Notes under the pieces: generated by a model | Databases searched by the model: none | Seen by the model: only the letters and a program-made list of their open reading frames with translations | Told to the model about the DNA's origin: nothing | Origin: Mycolicibacterium sp. HK-90 | GTDB lineage: Bacteria > Actinomycetota > Actinomycetes > Mycobacteriales > Mycobacteriaceae | Direction: 5' to 3' | Assembly: GCF_030486405.1 (NCBI RefSeq) | Contig: NZ_CP129613.1 | Span: 1,426,001 to 1,490,000 of the forward strand | DNA length: 64,000 bases | Position numbers and translations under genes: made by a program | In this document: positions 19,657 to 27,762 of the stretch, one piece after another | Layout of the letters: each line of letters begins with the position of its first letter | Numbering within the stretch: position 1 is the first letter of the stretch

Positions 19657-19831
19657 CTGATGCCTCCGATCGTGGTTGAGCCGGCCTCTCGGCCTTTCCC
19701 CTCCACTATGCCCAGTTCTACCGGGACTGGCTGGCCGTCTCCTGGGGTGTAGCAGGGAGTTTCCAGAAATCCGGGCTCGGGGTGAACCCGGGTATCCCAC
19801 CGGTCGTGTCAATTACAGAGCACGGAAGTAG

Positions 19832-19846
19832 GTGACACATGGTCAC
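19832..19846. promoter_or_regulatory. Inverted repeat over the start codon of the ThDP enzyme gene
   Basis: GTGAC (19832-19836) and GTCAC (19842-19846) flank a five-base centre containing the ATG at 19839. The flanking bases also give GTGTCA (19806-19811) facing TGACAC (19833-19838). Such short dyads at a start codon could be the operator for the MarR-type regulator at the end of the same locus, or a translational hairpin. The arms are short, so chance is possible. Confidence 0.28.
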
Positions 19847-21590
19847 AGGTCGCAGGGTGGTGGACCACATCGTCGGCTATCTGGCCGCGAACGGGATCTC
19901 GCACATCTTCGGTGTGGACGGCGCCAACATCGAGGACCTCTACGACGCGGCGTTCTTCCGCGACGACATCACCGCGATCCTGGCCAAGCATGAATTCTCC
20001 GCCGCCACAATGGCTGACGGCTACAGCCGCGGCGGCGCGGGCATCGGCGTCGTCGCCGCGACCTCGGGTGGCGGGTGCCTGAACACCGTGCCCGGGCTGG
20101 GGGAGTCACTGGCCAGCCGGGTTCCGGTGCTGGCACTGATCGGGCAGGCCCCGACGGCGCTCGACGGGCGCGGCGCCTTCCAGGACACCAGCGGGCACAA
20201 CGGCACCCTGGACGCGCACGCGCTGTTCTCGGCGGTCTCGGTGTACTGCCGCAGGGTGACGACGCCCGGCGACATCCTCACCGCGCTGCCCGAGGCGCTG
20301 GCCGCCGCGCGCACCGGTGGGCCCGCGGTGTTACTGCTGCCCAAGGATATTCAGCAGGCCGATCTCGGGGAACCGGGCGCCTGCAACGGCAACGGTGCCG
20401 TCAGGGCCGAGTCGGCGGCGCGGCATGGCGATCCGCGCGGCCTGGTGCAGGCGCTACGTCGCGCCGACGGGCCGATCACGATCATCGCCGGCGAACAGGT
20501 CGCCCGCGACGATGCCCGAGCCGAACTGGAACGACTGCGCGCCACCCTGCGGGCGCGGGTGGTCACGGTGCCCGACGCCAAGGACGTGGCAGGCACCCCG
20601 GGACTCGGCTCGTCCTCCTCGCTGGGCGTGTCCGGCGTGATGGGCCACCCCGGAGTGCCCGTCGCCACGGCGCAGAGTGCGATGTGCCTGCTGGTCGGCA
20701 CCCGCATGACGGTGACGGCCCGGGCGGGGCTCGACGAGGTGTTGCGGTCTGTGCCGACCTACTCGATCGGTGCTCAGGTGCCCTATCCGGCGTCCACCCA
20801 CGTCCACTCCGACGACCTGCGCGAATCGCTGGCGCAGCTGGCCCGGGCGCTGTCCGGGCCCGGCCGGCCCACTCAGGTACGTGTACCGGACCTGTTACCG
20901 CGCAACGAGTTACGCCCACCGCCTCACGGCGGCCCGGGGATCCGCTACCGCGACGCGATGACCGTGCTCGACGCGGCACTGCCGGACCGAACCGACATCG
21001 TCGTCGACGCGGGCAACATCGGGGCCTCGGCGATCCACTATCTGCCGGCCCGGCGCGACGGCCGCTTCCTGGTGGCGCTCGGCATGGGCGGGATGGGCTA
21101 CAGCTTCGGAGCGGCCATCGGACTGACCTTCCACCGGGCTGCCGCCGGCGCACCCGATCAACCCAAACGCACCGTGGTGATCGCCGGTGACGGCTCATTC
21201 TTCATGCACGGCATGGAGATTCACACCGCGATGCAGTACCGGCTGCCGATCACCTTCGTGTTGTTCGACAATCACGCGCACGCCATGTGTGTCACCCGCG
21301 AGCAGCTGTTCTACCACGATCGCTACTCCTACAACCGGTTCGGGCCGAGCCGGCTGGGCGCCGGGCTCGCCGCGATGTTCCCCGGCCTGCCCGCCGTCGA
21401 CGTCTTCGAGATCGGCCAACTGTCCGGAGCGCTGGCCACGGCCCTGGACGCCGACGGACCGTCGGTGGTCAGCGTCGAATGCTCGGCCGACGAAATCCCG
21501 CCATTTGCCGCGTTTCTCACCGCTGAGACCGCCGACAACCATTCCACAGCAACAGAGGAGAACAGGTCCCATGTCATTGCCCGCGCTTGA
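19839..21590 (+). CDS. Thiamine diphosphate-dependent enzyme, acetolactate synthase/decarboxylase-like
   Basis: This 583-residue protein has the three-domain layout of ThDP decarboxylases and ligases. The catalytic glutamate that activates the cofactor is E52 in AKHEFSAATMADGYSRG. The C-terminal ThDP/Mg-binding motif is GDGSFFMHGMEIHTAMQY followed by FVLFDNHAH. The central domain is present but no FAD-binding signature is obvious, so it need not be a classical acetolactate synthase. It heads a tight four-gene operon with SRPBCC, KAS III-like and PLP aminotransferase genes. A 2-oxoacid decarboxylase or acyloin-forming carboligase is the best general prediction; the substrate is unknown. Confidence 0.82.
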   Translation: MVTGRRVVDHIVGYLAANGISHIFGVDGANIEDLYDAAFFRDDITAILAKHEFSAATMADGYSRGGAGIGVVAATSGGGCLNTVPGLGESLASRVPVLALIGQAPTALDGRGAFQDTSGHNGTLDAHALFSAVSVYCRRVTTPGDILTALPEALAAARTGGPAVLLLPKDIQQADLGEPGACNGNGAVRAESAARHGDPRGLVQALRRADGPITIIAGEQVARDDARAELERLRATLRARVVTVPDAKDVAGTPGLGSSSSLGVSGVMGHPGVPVATAQSAMCLLVGTRMTVTARAGLDEVLRSVPTYSIGAQVPYPASTHVHSDDLRESLAQLARALSGPGRPTQVRVPDLLPRNELRPPPHGGPGIRYRDAMTVLDAALPDRTDIVVDAGNIGASAIHYLPARRDGRFLVALGMGGMGYSFGAAIGLTFHRAAAGAPDQPKRTVVIAGDGSFFMHGMEIHTAMQYRLPITFVLFDNHAHAMCVTREQLFYHDRYSYNRFGPSRLGAGLAAMFPGLPAVDVFEIGQLSGALATALDADGPSVVSVECSADEIPPFAAFLTAETADNHSTATEENRSHVIARA

Positions 21591-22251
21591 GGACATCACG
21601 GCCCACCGAGGCTCCCGAACCCCGCTCGACGGGCTCATCCGGATCGAGACCTCGCCCAAGGAGAAGGCCACCCCGATCATCATGGACATGATGCGGTCGG
21701 TCTACCCGCACGACCAGGTGTTCGGCCAGTACTGCACGGTCAACGACTACATCGAGTGCCCGCCCGATGAGTTGTTCGACTATCTGTCCGACACCCGCTG
21801 CCTGGAGGAGTGGACCTACAGCCTGCGCGGGTTCACGCAGACCGAAGAGCCCGGACTGTGGCTGGCCCACGACCGTCTCGGCGCCGGCCCGACGAGCCCC
21901 GGCAGCGCGATCTACACCCGCACCGACGCCCACCGCGATGCGCTCACCGTGGACTACCACTGCGCCTGGGACCAGGGCAAGCACCTGTGGATGATCTACC
22001 TGATGCGCATCGTCGACGCGCAGGTGGTCTTCGACAAGCCGGGATCGGTTGTGCTGTGGACGAATTGCCACCACCCGTTCTACGACGAGAATCCGTACCC
22101 CGAGACCGCACCCACGGGTCGACCGGTCTGGGTGGGGGACTTCTGGGACATGTTCGGCCCCGGTCACCTGCTGGAACTGCAGAACCTCAAGGCCATCGCC
22201 GAATACCGGCATCGCAACGGCCTGCCGGTCACCCCGGACTGGATGAAGTGA
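21571..22251 (+). CDS. SRPBCC-domain protein of unknown function
   Basis: This 226-residue protein contains a START/SRPBCC-like ligand-binding domain starting around residue 50 (DYIECPPDELFDYLSDTRCLEEWT), the usual helix-grip opening of polyketide cyclase/ligand carrier proteins. The first 45 residues are an extension and the C-terminus ends GLPVTPDWMK. There is a His-rich segment NCHHPFYDEN. The ATG lies within the last 20 bases of the ThDP gene, preceded by AGAGGAG, so translation is coupled. In this context it may bind or cyclise a reactive ketone intermediate; that is inference. Confidence 0.7.
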   Translation: MSLPALEDITAHRGSRTPLDGLIRIETSPKEKATPIIMDMMRSVYPHDQVFGQYCTVNDYIECPPDELFDYLSDTRCLEEWTYSLRGFTQTEEPGLWLAHDRLGAGPTSPGSAIYTRTDAHRDALTVDYHCAWDQGKHLWMIYLMRIVDAQVVFDKPGSVVLWTNCHHPFYDENPYPETAPTGRPVWVGDFWDMFGPGHLLELQNLKAIAEYRHRNGLPVTPDWMK

Positions 22252-22259
22252 GGCCGGCC

Positions 22260-23294
22260 ATGTCCAACCAGTCCACCGACAAGACCCCCGTCAGCCTCAT
22301 CGACGTGTCCACCTACCTGCCGGGTGAGCCGATCAGCGCCGACTATTACGCCCAGTTCGCCGAAACCGACGAGCTGCGGGAGAACCGGATGTTCCGCGCG
22401 CCGCGATACCGCCATCATGTGGCTGCCGACGAGACGGCGATCGACATGGTGGAGCGGGCCGCGGCCGGGTTGATCGACCGGCATGGCTCCGACGCCGTCT
22501 CGGGTGCCGACGTGCTGATCACCCACACCCAGCTACCCGACATGCCGTTCTACGGAGGCGGCGGCGGGATGGCGCATCGGCTCGGGATGAAACCGACCTG
22601 GGTGATCGATCTGCACAACGGCGGCTGCGCGGCGTTCGTGCTGGCCCTCAAACTGGCCCGGAACCTGCTGTCGTCCGGTGAAGGCCGCAGCGCGCTGATC
22701 GCGATCGCCCAGAACGCGGCCGGGACGGTGTTCGATCAGCAGACGATCCGGCCCAAGGCCCAGGCTTCGGTCCCCGGAGACGGCGCCGCGGTCGGGCTGG
22801 TGACGCTGTCGGACACCTCGCCGATCCTGGATGTGGAATGCCGCACCTACGGCGAGTACGCGGGCGACATGACGCTGTCCATCGATCCGCCGCGGCAATG
22901 GTGGCAGGCCGGGCCCGGAGAGGCCTGCATCGGGTTCACCGAAAGCAAGATCACCAAGGTGCTGGCCCGGGGAAACCGCCAGGTCCCAGAGGTGTCCTAT
23001 GCCGTCTGTGATCGAATCGGGGTGCAGCCCAAGGACATCGACCTGTTGGTGACCAACCAGCCCAACCGGGCGTTCTTGCGGAACTGGCGCGACGCACTGG
23101 AATTACCGCCCGAACGTCATGTCGATACGTTCGACGAGTGTGGAAACCTTTTCGCCGCAGGCATTCCCGTGAACCTCGATCGGGCTGTCACCGGCGGCCG
23201 GGTGAAGGCCGGTGACACCGTGCTGATGGCCGCCTTCGCCCACGCCGGTGACTTCGCCGGGGCCGCCGCCGTCCGCTGGGGCGGGCGCAGCTGA
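22260..23294 (+). CDS. KAS III-like (FabH-family) enzyme with altered catalytic triad
   Basis: The 344-residue protein has a thiolase fold of the ketoacyl synthase III family. Aligning by eye to FabH, the nucleophilic cysteine is C123 (HNGGCAAF), the asparagine is kept as N296 (ECGNLFAAG), but the histidine of the HQAN motif is replaced by N266 in LLVTNQPN. The C-terminal FabH pattern (RVKAGDTVLMAAFAHAGDFAGAAAVRW) is intact, so the fold is complete. Loss of histidine suggests it does not carry out normal decarboxylative condensation and may instead transfer an acyl group. The start ATG is eight bases after the SRPBCC gene; its stop overlaps the aminotransferase by one base. Confidence 0.8.
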   Translation: MSNQSTDKTPVSLIDVSTYLPGEPISADYYAQFAETDELRENRMFRAPRYRHHVAADETAIDMVERAAAGLIDRHGSDAVSGADVLITHTQLPDMPFYGGGGGMAHRLGMKPTWVIDLHNGGCAAFVLALKLARNLLSSGEGRSALIAIAQNAAGTVFDQQTIRPKAQASVPGDGAAVGLVTLSDTSPILDVECRTYGEYAGDMTLSIDPPRQWWQAGPGEACIGFTESKITKVLARGNRQVPEVSYAVCDRIGVQPKDIDLLVTNQPNRAFLRNWRDALELPPERHVDTFDECGNLFAAGIPVNLDRAVTGGRVKAGDTVLMAAFAHAGDFAGAAAVRWGGRS

Positions 23295-24325
23295 TGACCG
23301 CGCCCCGTTCGGCACTGCTCGAAGCGGTGGGTGCCCTGCCGCAGGCCATCAATCCGTTGGCGTTGTCGCTCAACGAATGCCCCTTTCCGCCGCTGCCCGC
23401 GGTGCGCTCGGCGCTGCGCGCCTGCGACGAGGCCGCCAACCGGTATCCGGAGTTCCTGCCGCAGCGGTTGCGCTCGCTCATCGCCGACCACGACGGCATG
23501 GCCGAGGAGCAGGTGATCGTCGGGGCCGGCGCGACCGGGGTCATCATGCAGGTGCTGCACGCGGTGACCAGTCCCGGCGACACCATGGTGATGGCGACGC
23601 CCACGTTCGACGGTTACCCGATCTTCGCGCAGATGGCACGGTTGCAGACGGTCACTGTCCCGCTCGACGCGTACGGCCACCACGATCTGGAGGCGATGGC
23701 CGAGGCCGCGGCGCGGGCCCGGGTCGTGGTGATCTGCCGCCCGCACAACCCGACGGGCACCATCGAACCCGTCGCCGAGATCGAGCGGTTCCTGACGCGG
23801 CTGCCCGAGGACACCGTCGTGTTGTTGGACGAGGCCTATGTGGAGTTCCTGGTCGCCGAGCACCGCATCGACGGGCCGGGCCTGGTCGCCCGGTTCGGCA
23901 ATGTCGTGGTGGTGCGCACGTTTTCGAAGGCCTACGGCCTGGCCGGCCTGCGGATCGGCTACGGCTTCTGCGCCCCCGATCTCGGCCGTGAGCTGTGGAG
24001 GATGCAGGTGCCGTTCGGTATCGGGCTCAGTGCGCAGGTGGCGGTCGCCGCCTCGTATGCCGCGGAAAATCAACTGCGCCAACGTATCCGGATGATCGCC
24101 GCGGAACGGCACTACCTGCAGATGCGGTTGCGGGCGTTGGGTGTCTACAGCACCGACGCGCACGCCAACTTCCTGTTCCTGCCCGGGAGGTCCACGCCGT
24201 GGCCGGACGTGTTCGACGGCACCGGGCTGCAACTGCGCCATTACGTCGACGGCGGGGTGCGGATCACCGTCGGATCGCGGCAGTCCACCCGCGCGGTGCT
24301 GGGCGCGGTGGGCGCCGCCTGCTGA
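23294..24325 (+). CDS. PLP-dependent aminotransferase, HisC/aromatic type
   Basis: This 343-residue class I/II aminotransferase resembles histidinol-phosphate and aromatic aminotransferases. The N-terminal LALSLNECPFPPLP corresponds to the substrate-loop start of HisC relatives. The PLP-binding residues are seen in RPHNPTG, LLDEAYVEF and TFSKAYGLAGLRIGYG, where K212 forms the Schiff base. The final arginine segment (GGVRITVGSR) binds the substrate carboxylate. In this operon it probably makes or consumes a 2-oxoacid or amino ketone linked to the ThDP enzyme. It is not in a histidine operon, so a HisC role is unlikely. Confidence 0.82.
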   Translation: MTAPRSALLEAVGALPQAINPLALSLNECPFPPLPAVRSALRACDEAANRYPEFLPQRLRSLIADHDGMAEEQVIVGAGATGVIMQVLHAVTSPGDTMVMATPTFDGYPIFAQMARLQTVTVPLDAYGHHDLEAMAEAAARARVVVICRPHNPTGTIEPVAEIERFLTRLPEDTVVLLDEAYVEFLVAEHRIDGPGLVARFGNVVVVRTFSKAYGLAGLRIGYGFCAPDLGRELWRMQVPFGIGLSAQVAVAASYAAENQLRQRIRMIAAERHYLQMRLRALGVYSTDAHANFLFLPGRSTPWPDVFDGTGLQLRHYVDGGVRITVGSRQSTRAVLGAVGAAC

Positions 24326-24394
24326 GGAGCGGGATGCCGGTGCGCAATGCGCGCAGTTGCGTCGCGTCTGCGCGGCGATGCGGTAAGAAGAGGC

Positions 24395-24898
24395 GTGACT
24401 TCGCCACCGGACAAGCGGGACCCCATCGCGCAGGCCCGCGCGAATTGGGAGGCCGCCGGCTGGGGCGACGTGGCCGGCGGGATGGTCGCGGTGACGTCGG
24501 TGATGCGAGCGCACCAGATTCTGCTCGCCCGGGTGGAGACTGCGCTGCGACCCTACGACCTGAGCTTCTCCCGCTTCGAGCTGCTGCGCCTGCTGGCGTT
24601 CAGCCGGGCCGGTGCGCTGCCGATCACGAAGGCCTCCGATCGGCTGCAGGTCCACGTCACCAGCGTCACCCACGCGATCCGGCGGCTGGAAGCCAACGGC
24701 CTGGTGGAACGCGTCCCGCACCCCACCGATGGCCGCACCACGCTGGTGCGCATCACCGATCTCGGGCGCTCGACGGTCGAGGACGCCACGGTGACCCTCA
24801 ACGAGCAGGTGTTCGCCGACGTCGGGATGTCCGACGAGCAGTCGCAGGCGCTGGTGTCCTCGATCGAGACGCTGCGCCGACACTCGGGGGACTTCTGA
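24395..24898 (+). CDS. MarR-family transcriptional regulator
   Basis: The 167-residue protein carries a winged-helix MarR domain: helix-turn-helix about residues 75-100 (LPITKASDRLQVHVTSVTHAIRRLEANG) and the wing VERVPHPTDGRTTLVRITDLGR. The GTG start was chosen because AAGAAGAGG lies right before it; a more distal in-frame ATG 48 bases upstream is possible. It follows the aminotransferase by 69 bases in the same direction and is the obvious candidate to control the operon in response to a small ligand. Confidence 0.82.
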   Translation: MTSPPDKRDPIAQARANWEAAGWGDVAGGMVAVTSVMRAHQILLARVETALRPYDLSFSRFELLRLLAFSRAGALPITKASDRLQVHVTSVTHAIRRLEANGLVERVPHPTDGRTTLVRITDLGRSTVEDATVTLNEQVFADVGMSDEQSQALVSSIETLRRHSGDF

Positions 24899-24964
24899 GG
24901 GGCGAATACCGAACCGCGCGGCGCGCGTCGCACTAACCTCGAAAGCAGATGAGGGGAGTGGCGG

Positions 24965-25378
24965 ATGAACGCCAGGCGGGCAGCTGCAGCGCTGGGTGCC
25001 GTCGCTGTCGTGGTGATGACCGCCTGCAGTAACACCACCGCCGGGCTGGCCACCGCGCCCGAGGACGTCACGCCGTTCACGTCGACGTCAAAACCCACGC
25101 GAACTCCCACGGCGCCGGGCGGTGGGTCGGCGGACTTGCCGCCGGAGGCCTACGCCGAGGTGCGGGCCGCGGGCCTGGAGGGTTCCGATGCCGCCATCCG
25201 CGATCAGATCATCATCGCCTGCATCATGGGCGAGAGCAGCTTCAACACATCCAAGCAGGACGTTGTCGACACGCTGATCCAGATGGGAAGCGACCTACCC
25301 TCCGACGCACTCATGACCATCGTGACCGTGGCGCTCAAGTACGAGTGCCCCGAACTCGCCGGCAAGCTCGGCGGTTAG
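24965..25378 (+). CDS. Putative DUF732-like lipoprotein
   Basis: This 137-residue protein has a signal peptide ending in lipobox MTAC with the acceptor cysteine at position 21, a Thr/Pro-rich linker, then a small helical domain of about 80 residues with two cysteines (IIACIMGES and KYECPELAG). The layout resembles the DUF732 proteins abundant in mycobacteria. Its stop codon overlaps that of the convergent nitroreductase-like gene by four bases. Function is unknown. Confidence 0.7.
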   Translation: MNARRAAAALGAVAVVVMTACSNTTAGLATAPEDVTPFTSTSKPTRTPTAPGGGSADLPPEAYAEVRAAGLEGSDAAIRDQIIIACIMGESSFNTSKQDVVDTLIQMGSDLPSDALMTIVTVALKYECPELAGKLGG

Positions 25379-25758
25379 TCCGCGATCTGCAGGCTGAGGA
25401 ACTCCGGGGCCTTGATCACCCGGCGCAGCATGAAGCGGATGAACGCGGGCATGTCCGTGGCGTTCGCATCGTGGTAGACCTCGGGCGCGGTCATCCGGTA
25501 GTGCCGGCGTCGGCTCTCCAGTTCGCACCCACCGGCGGCGATCACATTGCGCACCCAGTCCGCCCCGGATCCGTAGGTCAGCGCGATGACGAAACCGTGC
25601 CCGCGGCGAAACGCCCACAGCGGAGTCCGGAACGTGCGGCCGGACCTGCGTCCGCGATGGATGACGACCGCCCAGCCCGGCGCCCACGGGGCGATGAACC
25701 GGGTGAGGCGATTCAGGCCGATCTTGTTGGCTCGGGCGACCCAACGCGGCGCGGGCAT
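25375..25758 (-). CDS. Nitroreductase family deazaflavin (F420)-dependent protein, Ddn-like
   Basis: This 127-residue protein belongs to the split-barrel family that includes the F420-dependent nitroreductase Ddn. Typical segments are VVIHRGRRSGRTFRTPLWAF, TYGSGADWVRNVIAAGG and a C-terminal LSLQ. The ATG is preceded on this strand by GAGGAG. Family members reduce quinones or modify small ligands with F420H2; the exact reaction here is unknown. It lies alone between a lipoprotein gene and a two-component system. Confidence 0.82.
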   Translation of the reverse strand: MPAPRWVARANKIGLNRLTRFIAPWAPGWAVVIHRGRRSGRTFRTPLWAFRRGHGFVIALTYGSGADWVRNVIAAGGCELESRRRHYRMTAPEVYHDANATDMPAFIRFMLRRVIKAPEFLSLQIAD

Positions 25759-25805
25759 CGGAAAACTCCTCGGTCGTGGAATCAGTGTTTCGAGCGTAGC
25801 GCCGG

Positions 25806-27017
25806 TTACCCGATCGGGGATGGAAGCGGGATCGTCGCGGTGACGGTGGTGCCCGCGCCCGGCCGGGACCGGATGTGCAGCCGGCCGCCGACGATCTCGG
25901 CCCGCTCGGCCATCGACAGCAACCCGTAGCCACCCATTTCGTCGCTGCCCAGCGGATGCTCGAAGGTGTCGAAACCCTTTCCGTCGTCGACGATCTCGAG
26001 TCGGGCCACCCCGTCGTCGACAGAAAAGGTGAGCCGGGCGCGGTCCGCCTCGGCGTGTTTGACCACGTTCTGCAGGCACTCCTGGGCGATCCGGTACAAC
26101 GCCAGCTCGATGTGATCGGGCACCCGGGTCTCGGCCAGATCCACCTCGATCTCGACCCGCGGGATCGAACGGGCGAGGCTGGCCAGGCCGCCGGACAAGC
26201 CGAGATCGTCGAGGACCGGCGGCCGCAGCCCGCTGATCGCGGCCCGCGCCTCCTGCAGGGTGAGCGCGACCAATTCGCGCGCGGCCGTCAACTGTTCGGC
26301 CACCGCCTGCGGCTCGACCGCGCGTGCTGCCGCGTCGAGCCGGTAGGACAGCGTCACCAGCCGCTGGGAGATACCGTCGTGAATGTCGCCGGCCAGCCTG
26401 CGCCGCTCGAGCTCCTGCGCCTCGATCACCTGCTCGACGAAATTCTCGTGCGCGCGCTCACGGGCCACCAGCTGGCGGTGCAACCGGGCCTGATGCAGCG
26501 CGCCGGCGATGAGGCGGCCGATCACCAACAACAACTCGACGTCGCGCGGCGTGAACTCGCGGCGCTCGACGGTGTGCACGTTCAGCACGCCGACCAGCCC
26601 ACCCGGCCCGGTTTCCATCGGGACCGACACCATCGAGGTGAAGTCGCGTCCGCGCAGCGACTCGAACGGCTTGTAGCGGTGGTCGGATTCCTTGTCGTGG
26701 CTGATCACCACGGGTTGGCGATGGCTGGCCACCCAGCCGGAGATGCCCTGGCCGAGTGGCAGCCGGATCTTGCCGATCTCGGCGTCGAACGGCGGGGTGG
26801 CCCCGGCCAGCGTCAACGCCCGGTCCGAATCGTCGAGCACGTGCACGAAGCACACATCGGTGGCGGTGGCCTCGGTGATCATCCTGGCCGCCGCGGCGGC
26901 CAGCGGCTCCACTCCGGGTCCGCTCGACGCGGCCCGGATGAGCTCCCGCAGCAGGGCCAACTCGCGGTCGGCGGTGAGGTCGACCGGGTCGAGATCTCGC
27001 GCGGGCCTGTCGGTCAT
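25806..27017 (-). CDS. GAF-domain sensor histidine kinase (NarX/DevS-type HisKA_3)
   Basis: This soluble kinase of 403 residues has one GAF domain (about residues 30-175, with GQGISGWVASHRQP), a HisKA_3 dimerisation helix with phospho-acceptor H213 in RRRLAGDIHDGISQRL, and a HATPase domain with N-box RIAQECLQNVVKHA and the glycine-rich segments DDGKGFD and GGYGLLSMAERAE. No transmembrane segment is seen, so the GAF domain should sense a cytosolic signal. It is translated four bases overlapping the response regulator upstream. Compared with mycobacterial DevS/DosT it has one GAF instead of two. Confidence 0.9.
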   Translation of the reverse strand: MTDRPARDLDPVDLTADRELALLRELIRAASSGPGVEPLAAAAARMITEATATDVCFVHVLDDSDRALTLAGATPPFDAEIGKIRLPLGQGISGWVASHRQPVVISHDKESDHRYKPFESLRGRDFTSMVSVPMETGPGGLVGVLNVHTVERREFTPRDVELLLVIGRLIAGALHQARLHRQLVARERAHENFVEQVIEAQELERRRLAGDIHDGISQRLVTLSYRLDAAARAVEPQAVAEQLTAARELVALTLQEARAAISGLRPPVLDDLGLSGGLASLARSIPRVEIEVDLAETRVPDHIELALYRIAQECLQNVVKHAEADRARLTFSVDDGVARLEIVDDGKGFDTFEHPLGSDEMGGYGLLSMAERAEIVGGRLHIRSRPGAGTTVTATIPLPSPIG

Positions 27018-27676
27018 TGGTAGATGCCTTCGCGCAGCGCCGTCGCCACCGCGCCGGCGCGGTCGCTCACGCCGAGCTTGCGGTAGATCGAGCGCAGGTG
27101 GGTCTTCACGGTCTCCTCGCCGATCACCAGCTTGTTGGCGATCCCGCGGTTGGACAGGCCCGCGACGACGAAGGACAGGATCTCGCTCTCGCGCTGGGTC
27201 AGTCCCTGCCGCACCCCGGGCCAGAACTCGTCGCGCTGCAGCCGGGCCGCGGTACCGGCCGCCCGCGCCGCCATTCCCGGGTCGATCGCGGTCTGGCCGC
27301 TGTGGGCGAACTCGAGCTGCCGCACCAGTTCGTCACTGCTGATGCTCTTGAGCAGATAGCCGGCCGCGCCCACCCGCAGCGCCTGGAACAGGTACTGCTC
27401 GTCGTCGTAGACCGACAGCATGACCACCTTGCGGTCCGGATCGCGCTCGCGCAGCACCCGGCACAGATCCAGCCCGCTGGAGCCCTCCATGCGCACGTCA
27501 CACAGCACGATGTCGGGATTGAGCGTCTCGATCACGCTCAGCGCGCGCTCGGCACCGACCGCCTGACCGACCACCTCAACCCGGTCGTCGAACGCGGCAA
27601 GCATGGCCTTGAGACCCTCGATGACCATCTCGTGGTCGTCGACCAGCACAAGGCGCACTGGAGTGGAGGGCGCCAT
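27014..27676 (-). CDS. NarL/FixJ-family response regulator
   Basis: The 220-residue regulator has a receiver domain with phospho-acceptor D60 (DIVLCDVRM), switch threonine/serine in MLSVYDD and K110 (YLLKSIS), then a LuxR-type helix-turn-helix at about 157-215 (LTQRESEILSFVVAGLSNRGIANKLVIGEETVKTHLRSIYRKLG in three short blocks). It is the first gene of the pair with the GAF kinase. The promoter must lie in the 86-base divergent gap shared with the HAD-like gene, where a CCCCC TAC GGGGG hairpin is visible. Confidence 0.9.
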   Translation of the reverse strand: MAPSTPVRLVLVDDHEMVIEGLKAMLAAFDDRVEVVGQAVGAERALSVIETLNPDIVLCDVRMEGSSGLDLCRVLRERDPDRKVVMLSVYDDEQYLFQALRVGAAGYLLKSISSDELVRQLEFAHSGQTAIDPGMAARAAGTAARLQRDEFWPGVRQGLTQRESEILSFVVAGLSNRGIANKLVIGEETVKTHLRSIYRKLGVSDRAGAVATALREGIYQ

Positions 27677-27762
27677 GGCATCACCCTAAGGGTGGTACCG
27701 CGGTCGGTAGATCAACTTGACCGGCCCAATCCCCCCTACGGGGGACGCGGGAGCGATGTGAT

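Noticed and set aside
18988..19812. N-terminal extension of the methyltransferase upstream of the GTG at 19656
   Set aside because: The added 52 residues are Arg/Pro-rich without similarity and the Shine-Dalgarno sits before 19656.
22164..24883. Long minus-strand frames across the KAS III and aminotransferase genes
   Set aside because: Antisense frames rich in Arg, Gly and His with no motifs; the plus-strand genes have clear family residues.
25875..27023. Plus-strand frame antisense to the GAF histidine kinase
   Set aside because: No domain, low-complexity composition; kinase on the other strand has full H, N and G boxes.
27728..27746. CCCCC/GGGGG hairpin in the gap upstream of the NarL-type regulator as a DosR-like box
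   Set aside because: It lacks the wider dyad pattern of the DosR site (GGGACT/AGTCCC with AT-rich centre); treated as chance.
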